Assembly (NCBI RefSeq): GCF_026626305.1
Contig: NZ_JAPNUE010000008.1
Location: 53,443 to 117,442 of the forward strand
DNA from: Frigidibacter sp. RF13
Lineage (GTDB): Bacteria; Pseudomonadota; Alphaproteobacteria; Rhodobacterales; Rhodobacteraceae
DNA length: 64,000 nt
Direction: 5' to 3'
Shown: positions 26,357-33,791 of the stretch, in pieces
Numbering within the stretch: position 1 is the first letter of the stretch
Layout: each line of letters opens with the position of its first letter
Notes under the pieces: generated by a model
What the model was told of the DNA's origin: nothing
Seen by the model: the letters and a program-made list of their open reading frames with translations, nothing else
Databases searched by the model: none
Made by a program: the position numbers and the translations under genes

Positions 26357-28326
26357 CCGACCTGACGCGGGGCCCCGACCTCGGTGTCTGCTATTACCCC
26401 GAACAATGGCCCGAGGCGAAATGGGCCGAGGATGCCGCGCGCATGGTGGCGCTTGGCCTCACATGGGTGCGGATCGCCGAATTCGCCTGGGCGAAGATCG
26501 AGCCCCGCCCCGGGCATTTCGACTGGGACTGGCTGGACCGTGCGGTCGAGACGCTGGGGTCCGCCGGATTGAAGGTAATCCTCTGCACCCCCACCGCCGC
26601 GCCGCCCAAGTGGCTCGTGGACCTCTACCCCGAGATCCTGCCGGTGGCCGAAGATGGTACCGTCCGCAAGTTCGGCGCGCGGCGGCACTATTGCTTTTCC
26701 TCGATCCGCTACCGGGAAGAGGCGGCAAGGATCACCGGCGAGGTGGCCGGGCGCTATGGCCGGAACCCCCATGTACATGCCTGGCAGACCGACAATGAAT
26801 ATGGCGATCACGATACGATCCATTCCTATTCGCCGTCAGCCGAGCGCGCCTTCCGGCTGTGGCTCGAGGACCGCTACGGCACGATCGAGGCGTTGAACGC
26901 GGCCTGGGGCACCAGCTTCTGGTCGATGACCTATCAGGGCTTCGACCAGATCGAGCTGCCGAACAATCTGGTCGAGGAACCAAGCCCGACCCACCGCGTC
27001 GATTTCATGCGCTTTTCCTCGGATCAGGTGAAAAGCTTCAACAAGGCGCAGGTCGAGATCATCCGCGCCCTGTCGCCCGGCCGCCCGGTCACGCATAATT
27101 ACATGAACCAGCACACGGCTTTCGACCATTTCGCCGTGGGCGAAGACCTCGATATCGCCTCGTGGGACGTCTATCCGCTGGGCGGCCTTGTTCATGGCCG
27201 GCTGAGCGAGGCGGACAAGGCGCGCTATCTGCGGGTGGGCGATCCCGACCAGACAAGCTTCAACCACGATCTTTATCGGGCCGTCGGGCGTGGCCGGATG
27301 TGGGTGATGGAACAGCAGCCGGGGCCGGTGAACTGGGCCACGAACAATCAGGCCCCCGCCGACGGGATGGTGCGTCTCTGGACCTGGCTCGCCTATGCCC
27401 ATGGCTGCGAGATGGTCAGCTATTTCCGCTGGCGGCAGGCCCCTTTCGCGCAGGAACAGTTCCACGCGGCGCTGCTTCATCCCGACAGCACACCTGATCA
27501 GGCCTTTCACGAAATCGCGCAGGTGGTGGCAGAGGCCGCCGCCCTGCCGCCCTGCGGCCCCCGCGCGCAGGCGCCGGTCGCTTTTCTCTTCGATTACCCC
27601 TCGCGCTGGGGGGCAGAGACCCTGCCGCAGGGCCAGAATTACCGCGTCGCGCATGTGGCGCTTGACTGGTACGGGGCTTTGCGGCGGCTTGGCCTGGATG
27701 TCGACGTGATCGGCCAGCATTCAGACCTGGCCGGCTACCGCCTGATCGTCGCGCCCGACCTGATGATCGCCGATCCGGCCTTCGTCGAGCGGATCGCGGC
27801 CTCGGGTGCAAAGGTGCTGTTCGGGCCCCGTTCGGGCTCGAAGACCGAAGCGATGCAGACGCCTGCGACCCTTGCGCCGGGATGTCTGGCGCGGCTGATC
27901 GACATGCGGGTGACGCGGGTCGAAAGCCTGCCGGACTATCATCGCGAAGAGCTGCAGATCGGCAACCGACGCCATGCCGCGCGGCGCTGGCGCGAGACGG
28001 TCGAGACGCGTGAGCAGGTGCTGGCGACCTTCGCGGGCGACTATCGCGACGGCGCGCCCGCGTTGATCGGCAATGACCGCGCGCGCTATCTGGCCACCCT
28101 GCCCGCCCCCGACGCGCTGCGCGAGATCATCGCCGATGTACTCGACTGGGCCGGAGTTGCTCACCTGCCCGACCTCGGCGACCTGCGCCTGACGCGCCGC
28201 GGCGGGCTGACCTTCGCCTTCAACTACGGCCCGGATGCGGCTGACTTGCCCCTGCCGCCCGTGGCACAACTGTTGATCGGCGACCGTCTGCTGCCCCCGG
28301 CGGGGGTGGCGGTCTGGATAGATTGA
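26353..28326 (+). CDS. GH42 beta-galactosidase
   Basis: A 657-residue family 42 glycoside hydrolase. The N-terminal [20 protein letters not shown] is diagnostic, the acid/base Glu lies in WQTDNEYG (near residue 148) and the nucleophile Glu in [13 protein letters not shown] (near residue 320). The trimer-forming and small beta C-terminal domains are present, so length is normal. No signal peptide: cytoplasmic. It overlaps the fusion gene stop (ATGA) and ends the operon; a convergent TetR gene begins six bases after. It would remove beta-galactosyl units from the imported substrate. Confidence 0.92.
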   Translation: MTDLTRGPDLGVCYYPEQWPEAKWAEDAARMVALGLTWVRIAEFAWAKIEPRPGHFDWDWLDRAVETLGSAGLKVILCTPTAAPPKWLVDLYPEILPVAEDGTVRKFGARRHYCFSSIRYREEAARITGEVAGRYGRNPHVHAWQTDNEYGDHDTIHSYSPSAERAFRLWLEDRYGTIEALNAAWGTSFWSMTYQGFDQIELPNNLVEEPSPTHRVDFMRFSSDQVKSFNKAQVEIIRALSPGRPVTHNYMNQHTAFDHFAVGEDLDIASWDVYPLGGLVHGRLSEADKARYLRVGDPDQTSFNHDLYRAVGRGRMWVMEQQPGPVNWATNNQAPADGMVRLWTWLAYAHGCEMVSYFRWRQAPFAQEQFHAALLHPDSTPDQAFHEIAQVVAEAAALPPCGPRAQAPVAFLFDYPSRWGAETLPQGQNYRVAHVALDWYGALRRLGLDVDVIGQHSDLAGYRLIVAPDLMIADPAFVERIAASGAKVLFGPRSGSKTEAMQTPATLAPGCLARLIDMRVTRVESLPDYHREELQIGNRRHAARRWRETVETREQVLATFAGDYRDGAPALIGNDRARYLATLPAPDALREIIADVLDWAGVAHLPDLGDLRLTRRGGLTFAFNYGPDAADLPLPPVAQLLIGDRLLPPAGVAVWID

Positions 28327-28331
28327 CCGGG

Positions 28332-28913
28332 TCAGGTTTGCCGCGACGCCGCCGCGCGCAAGAGCGTCGCCGCTGCCTCGCCCGCCGCCAGCATATAGGC
28401 CGGGTCGCGGTGCATAAGCACGAGCGCGAAGGCCCCGTCGAGAAGCAGCATCACCTGCCGCGCGAGATCATCTGCCGCCTGATATCCGGCGGCGGACAAG
28501 GCGCCTGACAGCCAGCCCTCCACCCGTTTCTTGTGGGTGCGCGCCACCAGAATTGCGGGGTGGCCAGGCATGTTGGCAAGCTCCGCCGCCGTGCGCAGGA
28601 AGCCGCAACCGTTCCATTTGCGGTTATTCGCTGCCTTTGCGAGCTGGGCGAAAATGATGCGGACGCCCTTCTCGGCGTCGCCCTCGGCCCGGCGATACCA
28701 GTTCTGGAACAGCTTTAGGTTCGGCTGATCGCGTTCGCTCAGGTACGCGGCAACCAGCTGATCCTTGCTGTCGAAATGATAGTAGAGCGTCCGCTTCGTC
28801 ACCCCGGCGCGCTCGGCGATCGCATCGACGCTGACCGCGCGGATACCCTCGCCGTAAAAGAGATCGGCTGCGGCAGATACGATGCGGCTTCTGGTGTCGG
28901 GCGGATCGTTCAT
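28332..28913 (-). CDS. TetR-family regulator
   Basis: A 193-residue repressor with a canonical N-terminal helix-turn-helix (VDAIAERAGVTKRTLYYHFD, residues about 24-43). The C-terminal domain resembles the YjdC/AcrR-like C-terminal fold and gives no ligand. It is divergent from an enoyl-CoA hydratase gene, with a TetR-like palindrome between at 28924-28943, so it probably represses both itself and that gene. Confidence 0.9.
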   Translation of the reverse strand: MNDPPDTRSRIVSAAADLFYGEGIRAVSVDAIAERAGVTKRTLYYHFDSKDQLVAAYLSERDQPNLKLFQNWYRRAEGDAEKGVRIIFAQLAKAANNRKWNGCGFLRTAAELANMPGHPAILVARTHKKRVEGWLSGALSAAGYQAADDLARQVMLLLDGAFALVLMHRDPAYMLAAGEAAATLLRAAASRQT

Positions 28914-28923
28914 GGCGGCAATG

Positions 28924-28943
28924 TATACCGACTAGTGAGTATA
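28924..28943. promoter_or_regulatory. TetR-type operator
   Basis: TATACCGACT followed by AGTGAGTATA forms a 20-bp inverted repeat with eight of ten positions paired and a central ACTAGT. It is ten bases before the TetR start codon and 55 bases before the enoyl-CoA hydratase gene, covering the likely divergent promoters. Confidence 0.68.
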
Positions 28944-28997
28944 AACAAATCCCCTCCTGCAACAGACTTGGCGCGTAAAGCCCTGAAAGGACGCGCC

Positions 28998-29786
28998 ATG
29001 TGGACCCATATCTCGTTAACCCAGAGAGACCGGATCGCGACGATCACGCTCAACCGGCCTGAAAAACTGAACGCGCTGAGCTACGCCATGATCGACGAGC
29101 TTCTCGCCGCGCTCGACCGGATCGAGACCGACCCTTCGGTCGGCGCCGTGATCCTGACCGGGGCAGGCCGTGCCTTCTCAGCGGGCGGCGACATTCCCGA
29201 ATTCGCGCAAAGCGTCCGGCGCGGGACAGATGCCGCCCTGCAGGAGTTCGTCGCCCGCGGTCAACGGCTGACCGCGCGGATCGAGGCTTTCGCCAAACCG
29301 ATCATCGTCGCGGTAAACGGGCTGGCCTATGGCGGCGGCTGCGAGATCACTGAAGCCGCCCCCCTATCCATCGCGGCCGCCTCGGCACTGTTTGCAAAAC
29401 CCGAGATCAAGCTCGGCATGCCGCCCACCTTCGGCGGCACCCAGCGCCTGCCGCGCCTTGCAGGCCGCAAGCGGGCGATGGAACTGCTTCTGACGGGCGA
29501 ACCCTTCACCGCCGACCGGGCGCTGGAGCTTGGACTGGTGAATGACGTCGTGCCGGACGAGACCCTGATGGCTGCAGCTGAGGGCCTCGCGCGGCGCATC
29601 CTGCGTCATTCCCCGCTGGCAATCGCAACCGTGATGACCGCGGTCACCCGCGGCCTGAACCAGCCGATCGCCGAAGGGCTTTTGGTCGAGGCCATGCAAT
29701 TCGCCCGCATGGTGCCAAGCGAGGACCTGCCCGAAGGCCTGATGGCCTGGCAAGACCGCCGCCCCGCCGACTGGCGCGGGCGGTAG
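28998..29786 (+). CDS. Enoyl-CoA hydratase/isomerase family protein
   Basis: A 262-residue crotonase-fold protein. The oxyanion-hole segments are AFSAGGDIPEFAQ and NGLAYGGGCEITEA, and the C-terminal trimer helix is present. Of the two catalytic glutamates of the hydratase, the first region reads GGGCEITEAA (Glu present) and the second KPEIKLGMPP, so hydratase activity is possible. ATG 28998 follows GAAAGGA. It stands alone and divergent from a TetR gene, so the pathway is unclear; crotonase members also include isomerases and hydrolases. Confidence 0.86.
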   Translation: MWTHISLTQRDRIATITLNRPEKLNALSYAMIDELLAALDRIETDPSVGAVILTGAGRAFSAGGDIPEFAQSVRRGTDAALQEFVARGQRLTARIEAFAKPIIVAVNGLAYGGGCEITEAAPLSIAAASALFAKPEIKLGMPPTFGGTQRLPRLAGRKRAMELLLTGEPFTADRALELGLVNDVVPDETLMAAAEGLARRILRHSPLAIATVMTAVTRGLNQPIAEGLLVEAMQFARMVPSEDLPEGLMAWQDRRPADWRGR

Positions 29787-29797
29787 GGCGATAGAAA

Positions 29798-29827
29798 GGG
29801 CCGGGAGCGCGTGAACGGCCCCGGCCC
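29798..29827. terminator. GC-rich hairpin between convergent genes
   Basis: GGGCCGGG (29798-29805) pairs with CCCGGCCC (29820-29827) across a 14-base loop in the 68-bp gap between convergent genes. There is no U-tract on either strand, so it could slow or protect transcripts rather than act as a full intrinsic terminator. Confidence 0.45.
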
Positions 29828-29854
29828 GATCAGGCGGACGGCCCTCCAGCCAGC

Positions 29855-30934
29855 TTATGCGTGACGGCTGCGGTGGCCGATGTTGTAGTAGTTGCCGGTG
29901 CGGGTCTTGAGGTAGGGTTCGAGCGGGATTTCCTCTTGCTTGAGGAAGCCCTGTTTCGGGAGTTTTCCCTCGTTCACCATCTCGATGACCGCGACGACCG
30001 AGGCGGAGGTGGTCCAGGCGATCGCCGTGCGGTGTTTGTCGCCGATCTCGATCGGGTAATAGGCGCGGACGAACTCCTTGCGGCGGAGCTGGCCCGCCTG
30101 CCAGCCTTCGGCGGCAACATGGACATAGACCACATCCTCGTCGACCGGGGGTTTGGCGTTCGTCAGGATACGGCCCGCCTCGGCGCGGTTTTCGCGCATC
30201 AGAAGCTCGTGGAAGAAGAAGTTCATGAGCTTGACGTGACCAGGGTAGCGCATGGTCTTGTAGTCGAGGTTCTCGATCCGGTCGGCGTAGGTCTCGCACA
30301 TGGTGCCGAGGCCGCCAGAGGTGGTGAAGGCCTCAAGCTGCATGCCGTCGATATAGAGGGTTTCCAGCCATTCCATCGCCGAGACGCTCTTGAGCACGCC
30401 TTCCTCGATCACTTCGCAGTCGTTCAGATATTCGTTCACGACGCCTTCGGGCGACCAGTTGAAGGCATAGCCGAGAAGGCCGGTGGGGTTCTGCGGCAGG
30501 GCGCCGACACGCAGGCGGATCGAACGGACCTTGTCGAATTGCTCGGCCAGATGCGCGCCGACGATGCCGACGAACCCGGGGGCGAGGCCGCACTGCGGGG
30601 CCATGATGCCTTTCGAGGTCTTGGCAAGCTCGCGGATATGTTTGGTGGTGGGGACGTCCTCGGTCAGGTCGAAATAGTGGAGCCCAAGCGTGTGGGCGAC
30701 GGTCGAGACGCCGATATTGAGGTGATAGGGCAGGCAGGAGAGGATCGCCTCTTGCCCGGCCAGCACGTCCTTGAGCCCGGCCGTGTCGTTGAGATCGGCG
30801 GTGCGGGTCGCGAAGGGCGCATCGACCTGGCGCGCGTCGATGCCGGTGACGTCGAAGCCGGCTTCCGCGAGCAGTTCCGCCGCCAGATGACCGACCTTGC
30901 CGAGGCCGAGGACGGCCACTTTCCTGAATGACAT
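29855..30934 (-). CDS. Saccharopine dehydrogenase family protein (lysine catabolism)
   Basis: A 359-residue NAD(P) oxidoreductase: Rossmann motif VAVLGLGKVGHLAAELL at the N-terminus, LSCLPYHLNIGVSTVAHTLG and APQCGLAPGFVGIVGAHLAE, as in LYS9/saccharopine dehydrogenase (glutamate-forming). It would split saccharopine to glutamate and 2-aminoadipate semialdehyde. ATG 30934 follows GGAAAAGGAAAG. The aldehyde would be the substrate of the ALDH7 enzyme encoded next door. A terminator and a repeat separate the two genes, so this one has its own promoter. The lysine-ketoglutarate reductase partner is not in the window. Carboxynorspermidine-synthase-like activity is an alternative. Confidence 0.8.
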   Translation of the reverse strand: MSFRKVAVLGLGKVGHLAAELLAEAGFDVTGIDARQVDAPFATRTADLNDTAGLKDVLAGQEAILSCLPYHLNIGVSTVAHTLGLHYFDLTEDVPTTKHIRELAKTSKGIMAPQCGLAPGFVGIVGAHLAEQFDKVRSIRLRVGALPQNPTGLLGYAFNWSPEGVVNEYLNDCEVIEEGVLKSVSAMEWLETLYIDGMQLEAFTTSGGLGTMCETYADRIENLDYKTMRYPGHVKLMNFFFHELLMRENRAEAGRILTNAKPPVDEDVVYVHVAAEGWQAGQLRRKEFVRAYYPIEIGDKHRTAIAWTTSASVVAVIEMVNEGKLPKQGFLKQEEIPLEPYLKTRTGNYYNIGHRSRHA

Positions 30935-31027
30935 GTTCTTTCCTTTTCCGTCATGCGGACCCCAGGGCGCGTGCTGGCGCAGGGTCCGGCTTGCCGACAA
31001 TCTGCCGCAATCGACTGGCGGATTCTT

Positions 31028-31051
31028 CCGGCATATCGTCAGAAATGCCGG
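31028..31051. promoter_or_regulatory. Inverted repeat upstream of saccharopine dehydrogenase gene
   Basis: CCGGCAT (31028-31034) and ATGCCGG (31045-31051) are perfect inverted arms with a ten-base spacer, about 95 bp upstream of the minus-strand start. The layout suits a dimeric regulator, perhaps Lrp/AsnC- or GntR-like. No regulator is adjacent. Confidence 0.42.
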
Positions 31052-31118
31052 GGAAAACATGAATTATGGCAGGTCATCCGGCGGATTGGCGGGTGACGCA
31101 GGGGACCTTTCGGCAACG

Positions 31119-31145
31119 AAAAAACCGGGGCCCCGTGGGTCCCGG
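31119..31145 (-). terminator. Intrinsic terminator of the ALDH/E1 transcript
   Basis: Read on the minus strand, CCGGGACCC-ACG-GGGCCCCGG folds into an eight-pair stem with one A-C mismatch and is followed by six T. It is placed 100 bp after the ALDH stop, so it ends the minus-strand unit of E1, acyltransferase and ALDH genes before the saccharopine dehydrogenase gene. Confidence 0.78.
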
Positions 31146-31157
31146 CTTACAGGTTTC

Positions 31158-31222
31158 GTCCGGGCTTCGCCCGGCCGATCTGCCGGGAGGGCTCTGCCCG
31201 CCCGGACCCTCCCGGAGTATTT
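31158..31222. repeat. Intergenic palindromic repeat, second copy
   Basis: GTCCGGGCTTCGCCCGGCCG, then a GGGAGGGC..GCCC element and CCCTCCCGGAGTATTTCC. It follows the same order as the copy at 13431-13500, with small changes at the hairpin loops. It lies beside an intrinsic terminator and 24 bp from the ALDH stop. Confidence 0.7.
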
Positions 31223-31245
31223 CCGGACAGAACGTGAGGGGTGGA

Positions 31246-32745
31246 TCAGATGTCGAATTTGACCCCTTGAGCGAGAGGGAGTTTGGATGAGTAGTTGAGC
31301 GTGTTGGTCTGGCGGCGCATGTAGCCTTTCCAGGCGTCCGAGCCGCTTTCGCGGCCGCCGCCGGTTTCCTTCTCGCCGCCGAAGGCGCCGCCGATTTCGG
31401 CGCCCGACGGGCCGATGTTGACGTTGGCGATGCCGCAGTCGGAGCCCGAGGCGGAGAGGAAGGTTTCGGCCTCGCGCATGTTGAGCGTGAAGATGCAGGA
31501 GGAGAGGCCTTGCGGCACGTCGTTTTGCAGCGCGATGGCTTCGTCGAGCGTGTCATAGCCCATGACATAGAGGATGGGGGCGAAGGTTTCCTCGCGCACC
31601 GTCTCGGTCTGGGCGGGCATTTCGACGATGGCCGGGGAGATATAGGCGCCGCCGGGGACGCCTGATGTCACAGCCTGGCCACCGTGGACCTTGCCGCCCT
31701 CGGATTTCGCCTGATCGAGCATCTTCAGCATCTTGTCGCGGGCGCCGGTGTCAATGAGCGGGCCGACGAGCTTGCCCGCTTCACGCGGGTCGCCCACCGG
31801 GAGCGACGCATAGGCTTTTGCGAGTTTCGCGACGAGGTCGTCCTTGATCGAATTGTGGGCGATGAGGCGGCGGAGCGAGGTGCAGCGCTGGCCGGCGGTG
31901 CCGACGGCGGAGAAGACGATGGCGCGGACGGCCATGTCCATGTCGGCCGAGGGGGCAACGATCATCGCATTGTTGCCGCCAAGTTCGAGGATCGGGCGGC
32001 CCCAGCGGGCCGAGACCCGCGGGCCGACGATGCCGCCCATGCGGGTCGAGCCAGTGGCCGAGACGATGGGGACCTGCTTCGAATTCACCAGCGCCTCGCC
32101 GATGGCGGGGCCGCCGATGACGAGCTGGCAGAGGCCTTCGGGCGCGTCATCGCCGAAACGCTTCAGCGCGCGTTCCATGATCTTTTGCGTGGCGATCGCG
32201 GTCAGCGGGGTCTTTTCCGACGGTTTCCAGATGACCGGGTCGCCGCAGACGAGCGCGAGGGCCGCGTTCCAGGACCAGACGGCGACGGGGAAGTTGAAGG
32301 CGGTGATGATGGCGCAGGGGCCAAGCGGGTGCCAGGTTTCCATCATCCGGTGGCCGGGGCGTTCGGAGGCGATGGTCAGGCCGTAGATCTGGCGGGAAAG
32401 GCCGACGGCGAAATCGCAGATGTCGATCATCTCCTGCACTTCGCCGAGGCCTTCGGAGGTGATCTTGCCCACTTCGAGCGTCACAAGGGCGCCGAGCGCG
32501 TCCTTGGCCGCGCGGAGTTCCTCGCCAAGAAGGCGGACAAGCTCGCCACGGCGGGGGGCAGGGACCTCGCGCCATTTCTTGAAGGCCGCTTGCGATCTGG
32601 CGATCACGGCATCCATGTCGGCCGGGTTCGTCTCGTGCACGCGGGCGATCTCGGCGCCGTCGATGGGCGAGCGGACGGGAAGTGTGCCGCCGGTGAGTTC
32701 GGCGGCGCTCAGGCCCGCGGCCTTGAGGATTTGATCGTGGGTCAT
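31246..32745 (-). CDS. ALDH7-type L-2-aminoadipate-6-semialdehyde dehydrogenase
   Basis: A 499-residue aldehyde dehydrogenase of the ALDH7A1 (antiquitin/AmaB) group: GNNAMIV after the catalytic-Glu motif ELGGNN, and the catalytic Cys in GTAGQRCTSLRR (near residue 286). The C-terminal FGGEKETGGGRESGSDAWKG is characteristic. It would oxidise aminoadipate semialdehyde to 2-aminoadipate with NAD. It is last in a minus-strand unit after the acyltransferase and E1 genes, 12 bp from the former. With saccharopine dehydrogenase and glutaryl-CoA dehydrogenase nearby, lysine breakdown is the natural reading. Confidence 0.92.
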   Translation of the reverse strand: MTHDQILKAAGLSAAELTGGTLPVRSPIDGAEIARVHETNPADMDAVIARSQAAFKKWREVPAPRRGELVRLLGEELRAAKDALGALVTLEVGKITSEGLGEVQEMIDICDFAVGLSRQIYGLTIASERPGHRMMETWHPLGPCAIITAFNFPVAVWSWNAALALVCGDPVIWKPSEKTPLTAIATQKIMERALKRFGDDAPEGLCQLVIGGPAIGEALVNSKQVPIVSATGSTRMGGIVGPRVSARWGRPILELGGNNAMIVAPSADMDMAVRAIVFSAVGTAGQRCTSLRRLIAHNSIKDDLVAKLAKAYASLPVGDPREAGKLVGPLIDTGARDKMLKMLDQAKSEGGKVHGGQAVTSGVPGGAYISPAIVEMPAQTETVREETFAPILYVMGYDTLDEAIALQNDVPQGLSSCIFTLNMREAETFLSASGSDCGIANVNIGPSGAEIGGAFGGEKETGGGRESGSDAWKGYMRRQTNTLNYSSKLPLAQGVKFDI

Positions 32746-32756
32746 GTCTGTCTCCC

Positions 32757-33791
32757 TTAAAGGACGGTGGCGCGCTGGTCTTCCATGCCCATCGAGGCAA
32801 GGAGCGGCGCGGATTGTTGCAGCGACTGGAAGTCGGCCTTGGACCCCATGTTACGCCAGTTCGCAAGGATCAACGACTGGGCGACGGCGCCGCCCAATGT
32901 GGTGCCGGGGCCGGTGATGATGAAGAGGTCGGGGGCGAATTCGCGGGCGGCGGTGCGGATTGCCGTGGTGAAATCGTAGGGCTCGAGGACCTGATGGCCG
33001 AGGGTATAGTCCCAGAGCCTTTCCGTGTCGGTCGCGCCCGGCCACCAGATGGTGCCGCGTCCGTCGACCATCGGCAGAGTGGGCTGGCCGAAGAGCGAAG
33101 GCGCGAGGCGCGCGCGGCCCTTTTCGGCGACCGGGGCTTGCAGCGCGCTATGGAAGGCGGCGTGGTTTTGGAGACGCATCGGAAAGCGACCCTGTACCGG
33201 CGGAACCGAGGCCTCGAATGCCTTCAGGCCTTCATCATTGCCGGCGAGAACCAGCATACCGCCGAGGTCGATGGAGAGGGTGAGGGCATGGCCGGGGCGC
33301 GTGTCGATTTCGGCGACAAGGGCCATGAGGTCGGCCTTCTGCGCGGGGTCGTTCTGCCAGTCGTCACCCACGAACGGGTAAAGCGTCTGGCCGCCGATCA
33401 GCGCCTCCTGCATCAAGGTGCCCATCGTGTTGACGACCTCGAAGCCAGCTTCCGGGGCAAGTGCGCCGCCGCAGGCGAGGGTGGAATACCAGCCCATGGA
33501 ATTGCCGGTGACGGCGACGACGTCGATCTTGTCGCGGTTGATCGCGAGGAAGTCGCCGTAGGTGGCGGCGAAGATGAGGCCGGAGGCATTGTCGCCGCGC
33601 GTGTGTTTGGCGACCGAATAGGCGGGGGCGCTGTCGAGGGCGGTCAGGGTTTCCTGGCCGAGTGCCGCGCGGGCCGCGTCGAAGCGGGCGAGGAGCGCCC
33701 GGTCGGGGAAGAAGCGGCCAAGGTAGCCAAGTTCGGTTTTCGTGTAGGTGCCCCGGCCCGGGCAGATGACGACGGCGGTCTTGCGGGTCAT
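32757..33791 (-). CDS. FabD-like acyltransferase lacking the malonyl-binding arginine
   Basis: A 344-residue acyltransferase of the malonyl-CoA:ACP transacylase fold. The nucleophile Ser is in TGNSMGWYSTLACGG (near residue 96) and the catalytic His in NHAAFHSAL (near 210). In FabD an Arg in the MRGKFMQEA block binds the malonyl carboxylate; here the block reads NTMGTLMQEA, so that position is Met. A malonyl donor is therefore unlikely. ATG 33791 overlaps the E1 stop (ATGA). No ACP, ketosynthase or polyketide gene is near. The partner is the fused E1 upstream, so a role in off-loading an acyl group is possible but untested. Confidence 0.78.
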   Translation of the reverse strand: MTRKTAVVICPGRGTYTKTELGYLGRFFPDRALLARFDAARAALGQETLTALDSAPAYSVAKHTRGDNASGLIFAATYGDFLAINRDKIDVVAVTGNSMGWYSTLACGGALAPEAGFEVVNTMGTLMQEALIGGQTLYPFVGDDWQNDPAQKADLMALVAEIDTRPGHALTLSIDLGGMLVLAGNDEGLKAFEASVPPVQGRFPMRLQNHAAFHSALQAPVAEKGRARLAPSLFGQPTLPMVDGRGTIWWPGATDTERLWDYTLGHQVLEPYDFTTAIRTAAREFAPDLFIITGPGTTLGGAVAQSLILANWRNMGSKADFQSLQQSAPLLASMGMEDQRATVL

